Origin: Euleptes europaea
Lineage: Eukaryota > Chordata > Lepidosauria > Squamata > Sphaerodactylidae
Direction: 5' to 3'
Assembly: GCF_029931775.1 (NCBI RefSeq)
Contig: NC_079325.1
Coordinates: 39,038,673-39,102,672 of the forward strand
DNA length: 64,000 nt
Shown: positions 63,601-64,000 of the stretch, in pieces
How the letters are laid out: every line of letters begins with the position of its first letter
How positions within the stretch are numbered: position 1 is the first letter of the stretch
Notes under the pieces: model-generated
The model's database searches: none
Seen by the model: only the letters and a program-made list of their open reading frames with translations
Told to the model about the DNA's origin: nothing
Program-made: the position numbers and the translations under genes

Positions 63601-64000
63601 CCCGTTTGGCTGCTTATGGTCATAACCCTCATGCTGTACTTGTTCACTTGTTACCCTCCCCAGATTCATTTGCTACTTGCTTGGGTTTTTTTGTGCATAT
63701 CCAGGCTGCAGCTTTTCCTGATCTCTGAACAGGTTTATGTTCTAAACAAGTACAAGAATCAAAGCTTGTCTGGAACCAGTATTCAGCCCCAGAACCTTTG
63801 GCTTAGGTGTCGAGCATGTGAAGTTAGAGTGTGTCCTTGTACAAAATGTGTGCATTTCCCCACTAAGTAACCATGCCCTTTGTCCCGTGCAGATTAGAGC
63901 AGAGGTGGCCATGCGGTGAGCACAGGCAGTAGTAATCTATGGGACTACAGGACGAGGGTCCAGTAGGGGCCTAGCACTGAAACCAGTGGAGCTGCTCTCT

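Noticed and set aside
63450-64000. SLC31A2 exon expected from human synteny
   Set aside because: No Met/His-rich or membrane-helix-like coding segment with splice sites is visible; the gene probably lies beyond the window.

Overview
The window is vertebrate nuclear DNA, most likely from a squamate reptile (a lizard). The reasons are spliced genes with GT-AG introns, abundant CR1 and L2-like LINEs, tRNA-derived SINEs of the Sauria type, 5S-rRNA-derived SINEs, and many short hAT transposons with intact 8-bp target duplications. The species cannot be resolved by reading alone.

Two host genes lie head to head. On the minus strand, positions 598-743 hold the first coding exon of SLC31A1 (the high-affinity copper transporter CTR1). 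Its non-coding exon 1 ends at a clear splice donor at 25721 inside a CpG island, so a 25-kb first intron fills the left 40% of the window. On the plus strand, FKBP15 (WAFL) is complete. I placed 29 coding exons from 26246 to 61639; they join in one continuous frame of 1204 codons plus stop (the human protein has about 1219 residues). A 3' UTR runs to a polyadenylation signal at 63425. The CpG island at about 25.67-26.45 kb is the shared promoter. The same SLC31A1-FKBP15 order is known in human.

The predicted FKBP15 has a WH1-like domain (about residues 72-170), an FKBP-type domain (190-288), a proline- and glutamine-rich linker, a long coiled coil (about 500-905), an acidic low-complexity region, and a conserved acidic tail ending DLDWLG. 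It is known as an endosomal, actin-linked protein; SLC31A1 also cycles through endosomes.

The rest of the sequence is intron and mobile DNA: a decayed 3.1-kb L2/CR1-clade LINE (19.7-22.8 kb), two 3' fragments of another LINE with a C-terminal CCHC motif, a rearranged hAT transposase relic (3.7-4.9 kb), five short hAT elements with perfect 8-bp duplications, two copies of a long-inverted-repeat MITE, foldback repeats, and several nested insertions. No retroviral or LTR element, CRISPR array or wholly new multi-gene system is visible. The best novelties are a relic duplicate of FKBP15 exon 19, a possible 33-nt cassette exon, a coiled-coil exon missing from the human protein as I recall it, and the permuted hAT relic.
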